From DASPHG01 sp963748315 (lineage in GTDB: Bacteria; Actinomycetota; Thermoleophilia; Solirubrobacterales; Thermoleophilaceae): a stretch of 64,000 nucleotides of DNA. The stretch lies in assembly GCA_963748315.1 (NCBI GenBank), contig CAVVIK010000003.1:62001-126000 (forward strand). Direction: 5' to 3'. The position numbers and the translations under genes were made by a program. The notes below the pieces were generated by a model. The model worked only from the letters and a program-made list of their open reading frames with translations, was not told where the DNA came from and ran no database searches. Shown here piece by piece: positions 35,501 through 44,443 of the stretch; positions within the stretch are counted from its first letter, which is position 1, and each line of letters starts with the position of its first letter.

Positions 35501-35891
35501 GCGTCGCGGCGCCCTCCGTCGTCTCGACTTCGAGCACGAAGGCCACGTGATCGCCGACATCCACCCGGTTCAGGATCGAGCCGGCCGCATATGGACACCC
35601 GGCGATCAGCGGAGCACCTCCGGGGCCGGGTGACCACTCGACCCGCTCGAGCTTGTCCACCTCGTCCGCCGTCTCGCCGCCGAACAACTCAGCGAGGTCA
35701 GCACGGTCCTCAGGGACGACGTGGAGGGCCATGTGGGTTGCCTCCCGCCCGAGCCGGTAGGTCCTGTTCTTGTTCGACAGGCACACGAGGAACCGCACCG
35801 GGTCGATCGAGCACTGGGTCGCGAAGCCGACGAGGCAGCCGTCGCCGGGGACGGTCGCTATGAACATCGGGTAGTCGAGCTCGTCGAGCAC
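35451..35891 (-). CDS. Flavin reductase-like FMN-binding protein
   Basis: 146 residues with the FMN-binding split-barrel fold: MFIATVPGDGCLVGFATQCSIDPVRFLVCLSNKNRTYRLGRE at the start and DHVAFVLEVE near the end, as in the reductase partners of two-component monooxygenases and in F420/FMN-binding relatives. No monooxygenase is adjacent. Convergent overlap of 50 bp with the preceding plus-strand gene and 22 bp from the divergent hydrolase. Confidence 0.78.
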   Translation of the reverse strand: MLDELDYPMFIATVPGDGCLVGFATQCSIDPVRFLVCLSNKNRTYRLGREATHMALHVVPEDRADLAELFGGETADEVDKLERVEWSPGPGGAPLIAGCPYAAGSILNRVDVGDHVAFVLEVETTEGAATPMRFRRAREIDPGHEA

Positions 35892-35913
35892 GCGACGACG
35901 TTAGCCTGCGTTC

Positions 35914-36756
35914 ATGCCTACAGCTGAAGGCCTGTACTACGAGGAGGCGGGCGAGGGCGAGCCGCTGGTGATGGTCCAGGGCCTCGGGACGGACCACCTC
36001 GGGTGGATGCTCCAGGTGCCCGAGTTCTCGAAGGCCTACCGCGTCATCACGTTCGACAACCGTGACGTCGGCCAGTCGAAGCAGGCCGACGGCCCGTACG
36101 AGATCGCGGACATGGCGCGCGACGCACTCGCCCTCGCCGACCACTTGGAGCTCGACGAGTTCCACCTGATCGGCATGTCGATGGGCGGCGCGATCGCGCA
36201 GGAGATGGCGCTGCAGGCGCAGGAGCGGCTGCGCACGCTGACGCTCGTCGTGACCTTTGCCGGCGGCGGAAACTGGGCGACCGAGCGCGCCGCGCTGTGG
36301 TCTGAGATCCGCGGCCTGCTCGACCACGAGACCCACCTCGACTGGCTGCTGCTTTACGGCATGTCGGAGCAGTTCTACGCGGACCCCGACCGCATCGCCT
36401 ACTCGAAGCAGCTGATGCGCGCGAACCCGCACCCGCAGTCGGTCGAGGCGTTCCAACGCCAGATCGAGGCGAGCGGCCGCCACGAGACGCGCGACCGCCT
36501 GGGTCAGATCACGGTGCCGACCCACGTCATCGGCGCCGAGCACGACACGCTGGTCCCGGTGTGGAAGTCGCAGGAGATCGCCGAGCTGATCCCCGGCGCG
36601 GATTACTCGGTCATGCCGCGCGCCCCGCACGCGCTGAACATGGAGCGCGCCCAGGAGTTCAACGAGCTGGTGCTCGGCTGGCTTCGGTCAGCGGGGCCCG
36701 GGGTTCCAGTCGACGGGGCCGGCGACCAGCACGTGGCTGCCGAGCGTCCTGCCTAG
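35914..36756 (+). CDS. Alpha/beta hydrolase (3-oxoadipate enol-lactonase-like)
   Basis: 280 residues. VMVQGLGTDHLGWMLQVPEF (oxyanion region), FDNRDVGQSKQ, nucleophile in IGMSMGGAIAQEMA (Ser ~91), acid in IGAEHDTLVP and His in PRAPHALNMER. Closest in pattern to enol-lactonase/bromoperoxidase-like hydrolases; true substrate unknown. The last ~23 codons overlap the convergent HMG-CoA lyase gene by 69 bp and are probably not conserved. Confidence 0.82.
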   Translation: MPTAEGLYYEEAGEGEPLVMVQGLGTDHLGWMLQVPEFSKAYRVITFDNRDVGQSKQADGPYEIADMARDALALADHLELDEFHLIGMSMGGAIAQEMALQAQERLRTLTLVVTFAGGGNWATERAALWSEIRGLLDHETHLDWLLLYGMSEQFYADPDRIAYSKQLMRANPHPQSVEAFQRQIEASGRHETRDRLGQITVPTHVIGAEHDTLVPVWKSQEIAELIPGADYSVMPRAPHALNMERAQEFNELVLGWLRSAGPGVPVDGAGDQHVAAERPA

Positions 36757-37605
36757 CACCTTCTGCGCCGAGCCGGCGGCCTCGACCAGCCGCTCGAGGT
36801 CGATCCCGGTCTCGTAGCCCATCTCGTGCAGCATCGAGACGAGATCCTCCGTCGCGATGTTCCCGGTGGCGCCGCGGGGCACCGGGCAGCCGCCCAGCTC
36901 CCCGAACGACGACTCGAATGAGCGCACGCCGGCCTCGAGCGCGGCCAGAACGTTGGCGAGGCCCTGGCCGCGCGTGTTGTGGAAGTGGGCGGTCAGCTGG
37001 GTGCCGGCGAGGCGCTTGTTCGCCGCTTCGAAGAATTCACTCACCTGGCGCGGGTTCGCCATCCCCGTCGTGTCGCCGAACGCGATCTCGGCGCAACCTG
37101 CGGTGATCAGCCGTTCCGCGATCCCGAACACGCGCTCGGGCGGGACCTCGCCCTCGTACGGGCAGCCGAAGCTGACGGAGATCACGCCCTCGCATCGCAG
37201 CCCCTCCTTCAATGCGCGCTCGATCACGCGCTCGAGGCCCGCGAGCGACTCCTCGACGCTGCGGTTGACGTTCTTCACGTTGTGCGTCTCGGTCGCGGAC
37301 AGGAAGAGGTTCACCTCGTCGAACCTGTCCCGCTGGCCGAGTGCGTTGTCGAGCCCCTTCTCGTTTGGAATGAGAACCGTCACCGAGACGTCGTCGGGGA
37401 TGTCCGCCTTCGCCAGGACCTCCGCCCCGTCGGCGAGCTGCGGGATCACCTCGGGCTTGACGAAACTCGTCACCTCGAGTCGGGACACCCCCGTTCTCGC
37501 AAGCAACTCGACCAGGCGGATCTTCTCGGCCGTCGGGATGACCTCGGGCTCGTTCTGGAACCCATCCCGCGGCCCGACCTCGCGAATGTCGACGCGATCG
37601 CTCAC
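36688..37605 (-). CDS. Hydroxymethylglutaryl-CoA lyase family protein
   Basis: 305 residues. REVGPRDGFQNEP opens the DRE-TIM barrel, LEVTSFVKPEVIPQLADGAEV follows, and HFHNTRGQGLANVLAALEAG supplies the metal-binding HxH. GCPVPRGATGNIATEDL carries the C-terminal conserved glycines and follows the family's catalytic-cysteine region. Cleaves HMG-CoA to acetoacetate and acetyl-CoA, the last step of leucine breakdown, consistent with aacS downstream in the window. Confidence 0.9.
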   Translation of the reverse strand: MSDRVDIREVGPRDGFQNEPEVIPTAEKIRLVELLARTGVSRLEVTSFVKPEVIPQLADGAEVLAKADIPDDVSVTVLIPNEKGLDNALGQRDRFDEVNLFLSATETHNVKNVNRSVEESLAGLERVIERALKEGLRCEGVISVSFGCPYEGEVPPERVFGIAERLITAGCAEIAFGDTTGMANPRQVSEFFEAANKRLAGTQLTAHFHNTRGQGLANVLAALEAGVRSFESSFGELGGCPVPRGATGNIATEDLVSMLHEMGYETGIDLERLVEAAGSAQKVLGRTLGSHVLVAGPVDWNPGPR

Positions 37606-37607
37606 GC

Positions 37608-38345
37608 CTACATCATGCCGAGGCCGCCGCTCACTCCGATCGTCTCGCCTGTGACGTATGACGCGTCGTCCGACGCGAGGTATGCGACAGCGGCCGCGAC
37701 CTCATCCGGCCGGCCGATCCGGCCGAGCGCGGTCTTGGAGACCATGCCCTTCACCAGCCGCTCTCCCAGCTCCCCGAGATGCTCAGGGGCCGCCATCAGG
37801 AGCGGCGTCTCGATCGGCCCGGGCGCGATCGCGTTGCAGCGCACGTTGTAGCGCGCGCTCTCCTGCGCGATCGCCTTCGTGAAGCCGATCACCCCGGCTT
37901 TCGCACCCGAGTAGGTCGCAGACCCCGGCGAGCCGACGCGGCCGGCCTCGGACGCGATGTTGATGATCGTCCCTCCCCCGCGCTCCTGCATCCCGGGCAG
38001 CACGGCGTGCGTGACGGCCAGGACGCCGATCAGGTTCACGCCGATCACGAGGTCCCACATCTCGGGCGTCGAGTGGATGAAGAAGCCGAACGCGTCCGTG
38101 CCCGCGTTGTTCACGAGGATGTCGATCGCGCCGGCCTGGTCGACCGCGGCCTTGATCGACTCGGTCGAGCGCACGTCGAGCTCGTAGGCGTCGCCGGACA
38201 CATCGGCCGCGATCTCGCGCGCGGCCTCGCCGTTGATGTCCGTGACGGCGACGTGCGCCCCCTCGGCGGCGAGCCGCGCGCATGTCGCCGCGCCGATGCC
38301 GCTGCCGCCGCCGGTGACGAGCGCCGTCTTTCCTTCGAGCCTCAT
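37608..38345 (-). CDS. Short-chain dehydrogenase/reductase (FabG-like)
   Basis: 245 residues from the ATG at 38343-38345. Cofactor motif TGGGSGIGAAT (~11-21), NNAG (~85), catalytic Ser near IASEAGR, and YSGAKAG (Tyr-x-x-x-Lys). The C-terminus ETIGVSGGLGMM is typical of 3-oxoacyl or 3-hydroxyacyl-CoA dehydrogenases. Two bases from the HMG-CoA lyase gene, probably cotranscribed; a role in acyl-CoA oxidation is likely but not specific. Confidence 0.88.
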   Translation of the reverse strand: MRLEGKTALVTGGGSGIGAATCARLAAEGAHVAVTDINGEAAREIAADVSGDAYELDVRSTESIKAAVDQAGAIDILVNNAGTDAFGFFIHSTPEMWDLVIGVNLIGVLAVTHAVLPGMQERGGGTIINIASEAGRVGSPGSATYSGAKAGVIGFTKAIAQESARYNVRCNAIAPGPIETPLLMAAPEHLGELGERLVKGMVSKTALGRIGRPDEVAAAVAYLASDDASYVTGETIGVSGGLGMM

Positions 38346-38373
38346 CGGCGCGCAGCGTATAGCGTGGCTGCGA

Positions 38374-39051
38374 ATGGAACCGGTACCCATCGTCGGCGCC
38401 ACCGGCGCGCTTGGATTCGGTCTCGCGCTGCGGCTGGCGAAGGCGGACGTGCCGGTCGTGATCGGGTCGCGCCGTCCCGACGCCGCCGCCGAGAGCGCGG
38501 AGAAGCTGCGCGAGCGCGTCCCGGGGGCTCAGGTCGACGGGCTCGAGAACACGGAGGCCGTGACCCGTGGCCCGATCGTCGTGCTGTCGGTGCCGTTCCG
38601 CGCGCAGTCGGAGAACCTGACCAACCTGAAGACCGCTCTCCAGCCGGGCCAGATCCTCGTCGACGCGACGGTCCCGCTCGCCGCGGCGGTGTCCGGCAAG
38701 GCGACGCGCCTGCTCGGGGTGCCGCAGGGCTCGGCCGGCCAGCAGGCGCAGGAGATGGTTCCCGACGGGGTCGAGGTGGTGAGCGCGCTCCACACGGTCA
38801 GCGCTCCGGTGCTGAACGATCTCGAGCAGGAGCTCGACGAGGACGTGCTGCTGGCGGGTGACCGCAGGGCGACCAAGGCGCGGGTCGCCGAGGTGATCGC
38901 CCGTATTCCCGGCCTGCGCCCCGTCAACGCCGGCACGCTCGAGACGGCCAGGCTGATCGAGGGCCTCACGCCGCTCCTGATCTCGGTGAACGCGCGCTAC
39001 AAGACGCACGCAGGGATCAAGCTCACCGGCCTGCCCGACGAGCTGTGGTAG
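38374..39051 (+). CDS. npdG: NADPH-dependent F420 reductase
   Basis: 225 residues. VPIVGATGALGFGLALRLAKA is the NADP-binding start, VIGSRRPDAAAESA binds the 2'-phosphate, and AGTLETARLIEGLTPLLISVN with the terminal KTHAGIKLTG matches F420:NADP oxidoreductases. It transfers hydride between F420 and NADP. It precedes cofD, whose GTG overlaps its stop by 7 bp, and starts the F420 cluster. Confidence 0.9.
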   Translation: MEPVPIVGATGALGFGLALRLAKADVPVVIGSRRPDAAAESAEKLRERVPGAQVDGLENTEAVTRGPIVVLSVPFRAQSENLTNLKTALQPGQILVDATVPLAAAVSGKATRLLGVPQGSAGQQAQEMVPDGVEVVSALHTVSAPVLNDLEQELDEDVLLAGDRRATKARVAEVIARIPGLRPVNAGTLETARLIEGLTPLLISVNARYKTHAGIKLTGLPDELW

Positions 39052-39938
39052 CCGTCCTCGCCGGTGGCACCGGCGGGGCGAAGCTCGCGGCCGGGCTCGC
39101 GGAGCTCACCGACGTCGCCGTGATCGCGAACACGGGCGACGACATCGACATCTATGGCGTCCATGTCTCTCCCGATCCGGACCTCGTGACGTGGTGGCTC
39201 GCGCGCATCATCGACGAGCGCGGCTGGGGCATCGCCGGCGACACCTTCGAGGAGATGAAGCGCCAGGACGACCCGTGGTTCCAGCTCGGGGACCGTGACC
39301 TCGAGCTCTGCCGCCTGCGCACCGACGCGCTGCGCACGTCGCGACTGACGGAGGCGCACGCGCGGGTTGTGGAGGCGGTCGGCGTGAAACAGCGCGTCCT
39401 GCCGATGTCTGACGACCCGGTACGCACCCAAGTGCGCACGCCTAGGGGCTTGCGCCCGCTTCAGGAGTTCCTGATCGTCGACGGGGCCGCGGGGCCGATC
39501 GAGGAGGTGGTCCTCGACGGGGTCGATGCGGCACGCCCGACGCCGGAGGTCGCCGAGGTGCTCGCCACCGCCGAGACGATCGTGATCGGGCCGTCCAACC
39601 CGGTGATCTCGATCGGGCCGATCCTCGCCGTCCCGGGCATCCCCGCGGCGCTGCGCGAGGCCCCGGCGCCTGTGATCGCCGTCAGCCCGTTCGTGGGCGG
39701 CCACGCGATCAAGGGGCCGACCGACGAGTTCTGTCGCAGCGCCGGGATCGAGCTGTCCGCTCAGGGCATCGCCGACCACTATCGCGACGTCATCGACGGT
39801 GTCGTCGCCGACGAGCCCGTCGAGGGCGTTTCCGGGCTCCTGACCGACACGCTGATGACCGATGCTGGCCGGCGGGAGGCGCTGGCTCGGAAGATCCTGG
39901 ATTTTGCGGAATCGGGACCCTCGCTTGGCGCCGGATGA
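39045..39938 (+). CDS. cofD: 2-phospho-L-lactate/phosphoenolpyruvate transferase CofD (FbiA)
   Basis: 297 residues from a GTG. LAGGTGGAKLAAGLAEL is the Rossmann start, followed by NTGDDIDIYG, GPSNPVISIGPIL and VSPFVGGHAIKGPT, all hallmarks of CofD/FbiA. The enzyme joins Fo to the guanylylated phospho-acid to form (dehydro)F420-0. Part of the npdG-cofD-cofC-cofE run. Confidence 0.95.
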   Translation: MVAVLAGGTGGAKLAAGLAELTDVAVIANTGDDIDIYGVHVSPDPDLVTWWLARIIDERGWGIAGDTFEEMKRQDDPWFQLGDRDLELCRLRTDALRTSRLTEAHARVVEAVGVKQRVLPMSDDPVRTQVRTPRGLRPLQEFLIVDGAAGPIEEVVLDGVDAARPTPEVAEVLATAETIVIGPSNPVISIGPILAVPGIPAALREAPAPVIAVSPFVGGHAIKGPTDEFCRSAGIELSAQGIADHYRDVIDGVVADEPVEGVSGLLTDTLMTDAGRREALARKILDFAESGPSLGAG

Positions 39939-39961
39939 CCGGCTAATGTCGCCGGAGGCCC

Positions 39962-40672
39962 ATGCGTACGCTCGCCATCCTGCCGGTGAAGAGCTTTGGA
40001 GCCGCCAAGCAGCGGCTCGCGCACTTCCTCGGCCAAGGCTCCCGTGAGGCGCTCGCGCAGGCGATGTTCTCGGACGTGCTCGCGTCGCTGCGGCGGGTGA
40101 AGGGACTCGACACGATCGCCGTCGTCACCGACGACGCGCGCGCCGAGTCCGCCGCGCGCGGCGGCCGCGTGATCGTGATCCGCGACCGGGACGAGACCGG
40201 GCAGTCCGACGCCACGCAGCTGGGGATCCAGCACGCGCTCGAGTGCGAATTCGAACGCGTCCTGCTCGTGCCGGGTGACACGCCGCTGCTCGACCCGCTG
40301 GAGATCGACGGCATGCTCACGCGCGCGAGCGCGGAGCAGCTCGACGCCGTGATCGTGCCGGACCGCGCCGGCGCCGGCACCAACGGACTGCTGTTGCGGC
40401 CGCCAACCGTGTTCGCGCCGAGCTTCGGCCCTGGGAGCTTGGAGCGGCACATCGAGGCCGCGTCGCACGCCGCGATCAGGTTCCGGGTCGAGCGCGTCCG
40501 CTCGCTCATGCACGACGTCGACACGCCCGACGACCTCTCGGACCTCGCCGTGCTGCTCGACGAGCGCCGCAGCGTCGCGCCCCGCACCCGCGGCGCGCTC
40601 CACCAGCTCGACCATTCGCAGGCGCGCGCGGCGACCGGGCGCCGTCGCCTCGTCATCCAGAGCGCCGCCTGA
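39962..40672 (+). CDS. cofC: 2-phospho-L-lactate/PEP guanylyltransferase CofC (FbiD)
   Basis: 236 residues. LPVKSFGAAKQRL is the nucleotidyltransferase start, with VTDDARAESAA, RDETGQSDATQ and VPGDTPLLDPLEI (metal-binding Asp) and NGLLLRPPTVFAPSFGPGSLERH. It charges phospholactate, phosphoglycerate or phosphoenolpyruvate with GMP for CofD. Its stop overlaps the probable CTG start of cofE (CTGA). Confidence 0.93.
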   Translation: MRTLAILPVKSFGAAKQRLAHFLGQGSREALAQAMFSDVLASLRRVKGLDTIAVVTDDARAESAARGGRVIVIRDRDETGQSDATQLGIQHALECEFERVLLVPGDTPLLDPLEIDGMLTRASAEQLDAVIVPDRAGAGTNGLLLRPPTVFAPSFGPGSLERHIEAASHAAIRFRVERVRSLMHDVDTPDDLSDLAVLLDERRSVAPRTRGALHQLDHSQARAATGRRRLVIQSAA

Positions 40673-41379
40673 TCTCCCTACGCGCAGTCCCCGGACTGCC
40701 CGAGGTCCAGGCCGGTGACGACCTCGCGGCACTGCTGCCGCCGCTCGCATCCGACGAGATCGTCGTCATCTCGCACAAGGTGGTGTCGAAGGCCGAGGGA
40801 CGAGTCGTCGAGCTGGCATCGATCGAGCCGTCGGACGAGGCGCGCGCGCTCGGCAAGCAGGACCCGCGCGTCGCGCAGGTGATCCTCGACGAGTCGGCGG
40901 CGATCGTCGCCGCCCGCGACGGCGTCGTTATCTGCGAGACGCGGCACGGGCTCGTCTGCGCGAACGCCGGCGTTGACCAGTCGAACGTCCCGGGTGACGA
41001 GTCCGTCGTGCTGTTGCCGCTCGATCCGGATGCCTCAGCCCGCGAGCTTCGGTCGCACCTCCCCGAGCGGCCCGGCGTGATCATCTCCGACACGTTCGGC
41101 CGCGCCTGGCGGACCGGGCAGGTGGAGGTCGCCATCGGGATCGCCGGCGTTCAGCCACTCGACGACTGGCGCGGGCGCGTCGACGCGGAGGGCCACGAGC
41201 TCGCGGCGACGCAGCTGGCCACCGCCGACGCGATCGCCGCCGCGTCCGAGCTGACCCGCGCGAAGGACAGCCGCGAGCCGGTCGTGGTCGTCAGCGGCCT
41301 AGGCCGCTTCGTCACCGACGACGACGGGCCCGGCGCCGCCGCCCTGATCCGTGCTCGTGCCGAGGACCTCTTCAGGTAG
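40669..41379 (+). CDS. cofE: F420-0:gamma-glutamyl ligase CofE (FbiB N-domain type)
   Basis: About 236 residues. The family N-terminus LRAVPGLPEVQAGDDLAALL begins directly after the cofC stop. The only plausible initiator there is the CTG at 40669-40671 (as CTGA), or the next codon ATC; the first GTG (40780) would remove the conserved start. ISHKVVSKAEGR, GLVCANAGVDQSNVPGDE and ISDTFGRAWRTGQVEVAIGIAG are CofE motifs. It adds glutamates to F420-0. The nitroreductase-like C-domain of mycobacterial FbiB is absent. Ends 81 bp inside the convergent fbiC. Confidence 0.9.
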   Translation: MISLRAVPGLPEVQAGDDLAALLPPLASDEIVVISHKVVSKAEGRVVELASIEPSDEARALGKQDPRVAQVILDESAAIVAARDGVVICETRHGLVCANAGVDQSNVPGDESVVLLPLDPDASARELRSHLPERPGVIISDTFGRAWRTGQVEVAIGIAGVQPLDDWRGRVDAEGHELAATQLATADAIAAASELTRAKDSREPVVVVSGLGRFVTDDDGPGAAALIRARAEDLFR

Positions 41380-43558
41380 CGGGAAGCGCCGCCTGACGCC
41401 ATAGAGCGTCGTGCGCTCGGCTGCCGGGCGGCCGGCCGCGTGTGCCGCGCCGATCAGGTCCTTCGGCTCGAGCTTCACGCCGTGGTAGGAGCCGGCCAGG
41501 CGCGAGATGTTCTCCTCCATCAGCGTCCCGCCGAGGTCGTTGACGCCCCAGTCGAGCGCCTCGGTGGCGGCGTCGAGCCCCATCTTCACCCAGCTCGCCT
41601 GCAGTGAGCGCACGCTCTTGCCGAGCGCGAGCCGGAAGACGGCCGTGTGCTTCAGGTTCTCCTCGCGCGAGATCTCCTCGATCCCGTGCGTGCGTCCGAG
41701 CAGGGTGTGGAACGGGATGAACGAGAGCGGCACGAACTCGTTGAACGCGTCCGTTCGCTCCTGCAGCTCGCGGATCACCCGCATGTGCTCGGCGAGCTCC
41801 CATGGCTCCTCGATGTGGCCGAACATGACGGTCGCGCTGGTCGACGCGCCGGCCCGCGCCGAAGCCTCCATCACCTCGACCCAGCGGCGCACGGGCAGCT
41901 TGTTGGGCGAGATCCGCTCGCGCACACCGTCGTCCAGCACCTCTGCGGCCGTGCCCGGAGTCGAGCCCAGCCCCGCGTCCTTCAGTCGCGCGAACGCCTC
42001 GTCGAGCGGCAGGTCGCCCGCGAGGTGGTCGACCTCCATCGGCGAGTACGCATGGAGGTGGATGTCGGGCGCGACCTCCTTCGCGACCCGCAGCCAGCTC
42101 TCGTAGTCGTCGATCACCCAGTCGGGATGGATGCCCGACTGCATGCAGATCTCAGTCGCGCCGAACTCGACCGCCTCCCGCACGCGCCGCGCGAACTCGT
42201 CGCGATCGTGCTCGTATGCGTCGGGCGAGCGCCGGCCCTGGCCGAAGCCGCAGAACGCGCAGCCGACGACGCAGATATTCGAGACGTTGATGTTGCGGTT
42301 GACGACGAACGTCACCTCGTCGCCCGCGAGCTCGCGCCGTAGCTCGTCGGCGGCCTGTCGCATGTCCTCGATCGCCTCGGGACGTGTCTCGGAGAACATC
42401 GCCGTGAGCTCCTCCGCGTCGAGCCATCCGCCGTCGCGCGCCTTCCCGATCGCGGGCGCGACGAGATCGCGGTGGATGGGGCGATCCGATCGGCGCCCGG
42501 ACCCGCGCCGTGGGATGAAGCTCCAGTACTTGCGCTTGATCACGTCGAGGACCCCGGGCTCGAGCCACTCCGCGTCCATGTACTGCGGGTACACGCACAG
42601 CCGCTCGGTCAGCGCGTAGCCGTTCGGCTGGAGCAGCTTGCGCATCTGGTGCGGCGACGGGAACGGGTGCTCCGGCGAGATGTGGTCGCCGTTCGCCGAC
42701 AGGCCGCCGAGGTCGGTCGCGCCCTCCTCGACCAGGGGCAGCCACCAATCCGAAAGGTTCGGCGGTATCTGGATGCCGACGTCGGGCATGAGGCGGTGGG
42801 CTCGCAAGGACCAGCAGCGCATGTCTTCCAGCGTGATCGTTGGCCCATGCCGGCAGTTCCGCTTGCTCGTTGCTCGTTGCCCGTTGCTCGCGCTGAGCTT
42901 CGTCGGCGATCTCCGCAGGCTCCGCGCCGTAGTAGCGCGGGTGCGGGACGAAGTTCTGCAGGATCACCTCCTGGAGGTGTCCGTACTCGGCGTGCACGGC
43001 TGCGAGCGCCTCGAGTGCCTGAATGCGCTCCTCGGGCAACTCGCCGATGCCGACCAGGATGCCGCTCGTGAAGGGGATCTTCAGCTCGCCGGCGGCGCGG
43101 ATCGTGTCCAGGCGCACGCCGGGGTGCTTCGTCGGCGAGCCCTGGTGGACGACGAGGTCCGGGTTCGTGGACTCGAGCATGAGGCCCTGTGACGCGCGTG
43201 ACCTCGCGCAGCCGGGCGAGATCGTCCGGCTCTCGATCACGCCGATGTTCGTGTGCGGCAGGAGACCGCGCTCGAGCGCGCGCTCGCACGCCCACGCCAC
43301 GTAGGCCGTGAAGTCCGCGTGGCCGTAGCTTTCGAGCCGCGCGGCGACCTCGGCGTTCACCTCCGGCCGCTCGCCGGTCAGGATCAGCAGCTCTTTCGCG
43401 TTGCGGCGGACGGCGTCGTCGAGCAGCCGCTCGACCTCGTCAGGCGCGTACAGGTGCGCGCGGTGCGTCGCGAACGCGCAGTACTTGCAATAGCACCGGC
43501 ACGTTCGCGACAGCGACAGCGTGAAGTTGCGCGAGAAGGTGACTCGCCGGCGGCTCAA
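41299..43558 (-). pseudogene. fbiC: Fused Fo synthase CofG-CofH (FbiC), frame broken between domains
   Basis: The N-terminal half starts at a TTG (43556-43558). Its radical-SAM site is CRCYCKYCAF (Cys 20, 24, 27), as in CofG. The C-terminal half carries NICVVGCAFCGFGQ and HLHAYSPMEVDHLA, as in CofH. Together they make Fo from tyrosine and the aminouracil precursor. In the first frame the reading is sound to LPAWAN; the continuation TLEDMRCW and PDVGIQIPPNLSDWW is in another frame, so the junction lies near 42837-42843. A 4x7-bp repeat is just upstream. Convergent with cofE. Probably meant to be one ~750-residue protein. Confidence 0.85.
42863..42890. repeat. Four 7-bp tandem units (TTGCTCG) in fbiC
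   Basis: Units at 42863-42869, 42870-42876, 42877-42883 (variant TTGCCCG) and 42884-42890. Because seven is not a multiple of three, gain or loss of a unit changes the reading frame of fbiC. The repeat encodes part of the linker between the CofG and CofH halves (around EQRATSNEQ). Confidence 0.85.
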
Positions 43559-43589
43559 GGCCGCCGAGATTACTCCTGACGGCCGAGCG

Positions 43590-44372
43590 TCAGCCGACCG
43601 GCTCCATCCCGCCCGGTCCCTTCTTCCCGGGCACGATCACCATCCGGAAGTAGGCAAGGGCTCCCAGGACCGCACCGATCACCGGCGCGAGGACGTAGGT
43701 GATGATGAAGTCGTCGGCACCGCCCCACTCGCCGGAGACGAGCGCGGGACCGAACGCGCGCGCCGGGTTGAATCCGGCGCCCGTGAGCGGTCCGGCCACC
43801 ATCACGAGCAGGCCAAGCGTCCCGCCGATGACGAGCGCCGCCCAGCCGCGATCGCTGCGCGGGTTCACGGCCACGCCCACGATCGCCCAGACGAGGAAGA
43901 ACGTGCCGAGGAGCTCAACGGAGAAGCCGCCCCAGAAGACCTCGCCGCCGATGCGGTCGCTGATTCCGAGGGCACCGAAGTTGACGGCGTCAGCATTGGC
44001 GTAGTCGTCGAGCAGCAGCTTCGTGCACAGCGCACCAAGGGTGGCGCCGGCAAGCTGGACCACGATGTAAATCGCGGCGTCGATCGGCTTGATCTCGCGG
44101 ATCACCGTGAGGGCCGCGGTGACCGCCGGGTTGAAATGGGCCCCGGACACCAGCGCGAGTGTCTGGATCATGAAGAAGAGCACGAACACGTGCACGAGGC
44201 CGATCACGGACCAGTCGATGAACGGAGCGACGGGTGAGCCCGCGGGTGTGGCGACGTTGAACTGTGAGACCACCAGAGTCACGAACAGGACGAGTGCGAA
44301 CGTCCCGATGAACTCGGCGATATAGGCGGAAGTCCCGCGGTCGGCGGGCACGGGCACCGTGGTTGAAGCCAA
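43590..44372 (-). CDS. Aquaporin / MIP-family channel
   Basis: 260 residues with six membrane helices and two half-helices carrying HFNPAVT (~80-86) and GFNPARA (~203-209). It forms a tetrameric passive channel for water or small neutral solutes. The filter residues cannot be assigned with confidence, so AqpZ-like or glycerol-type specificity is open. It is divergent from the ABC-binding protein gene at 44444. Confidence 0.92.
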   Translation of the reverse strand: MASTTVPVPADRGTSAYIAEFIGTFALVLFVTLVVSQFNVATPAGSPVAPFIDWSVIGLVHVFVLFFMIQTLALVSGAHFNPAVTAALTVIREIKPIDAAIYIVVQLAGATLGALCTKLLLDDYANADAVNFGALGISDRIGGEVFWGGFSVELLGTFFLVWAIVGVAVNPRSDRGWAALVIGGTLGLLVMVAGPLTGAGFNPARAFGPALVSGEWGGADDFIITYVLAPVIGAVLGALAYFRMVIVPGKKGPGGMEPVG

Positions 44373-44443
44373 TGTGATCCTCCTGCTGGTCGTTGGCGCG
44401 CGGCAGATTACCGACGCGGCCTAGCCAGTTACGGTTCGGCGCC

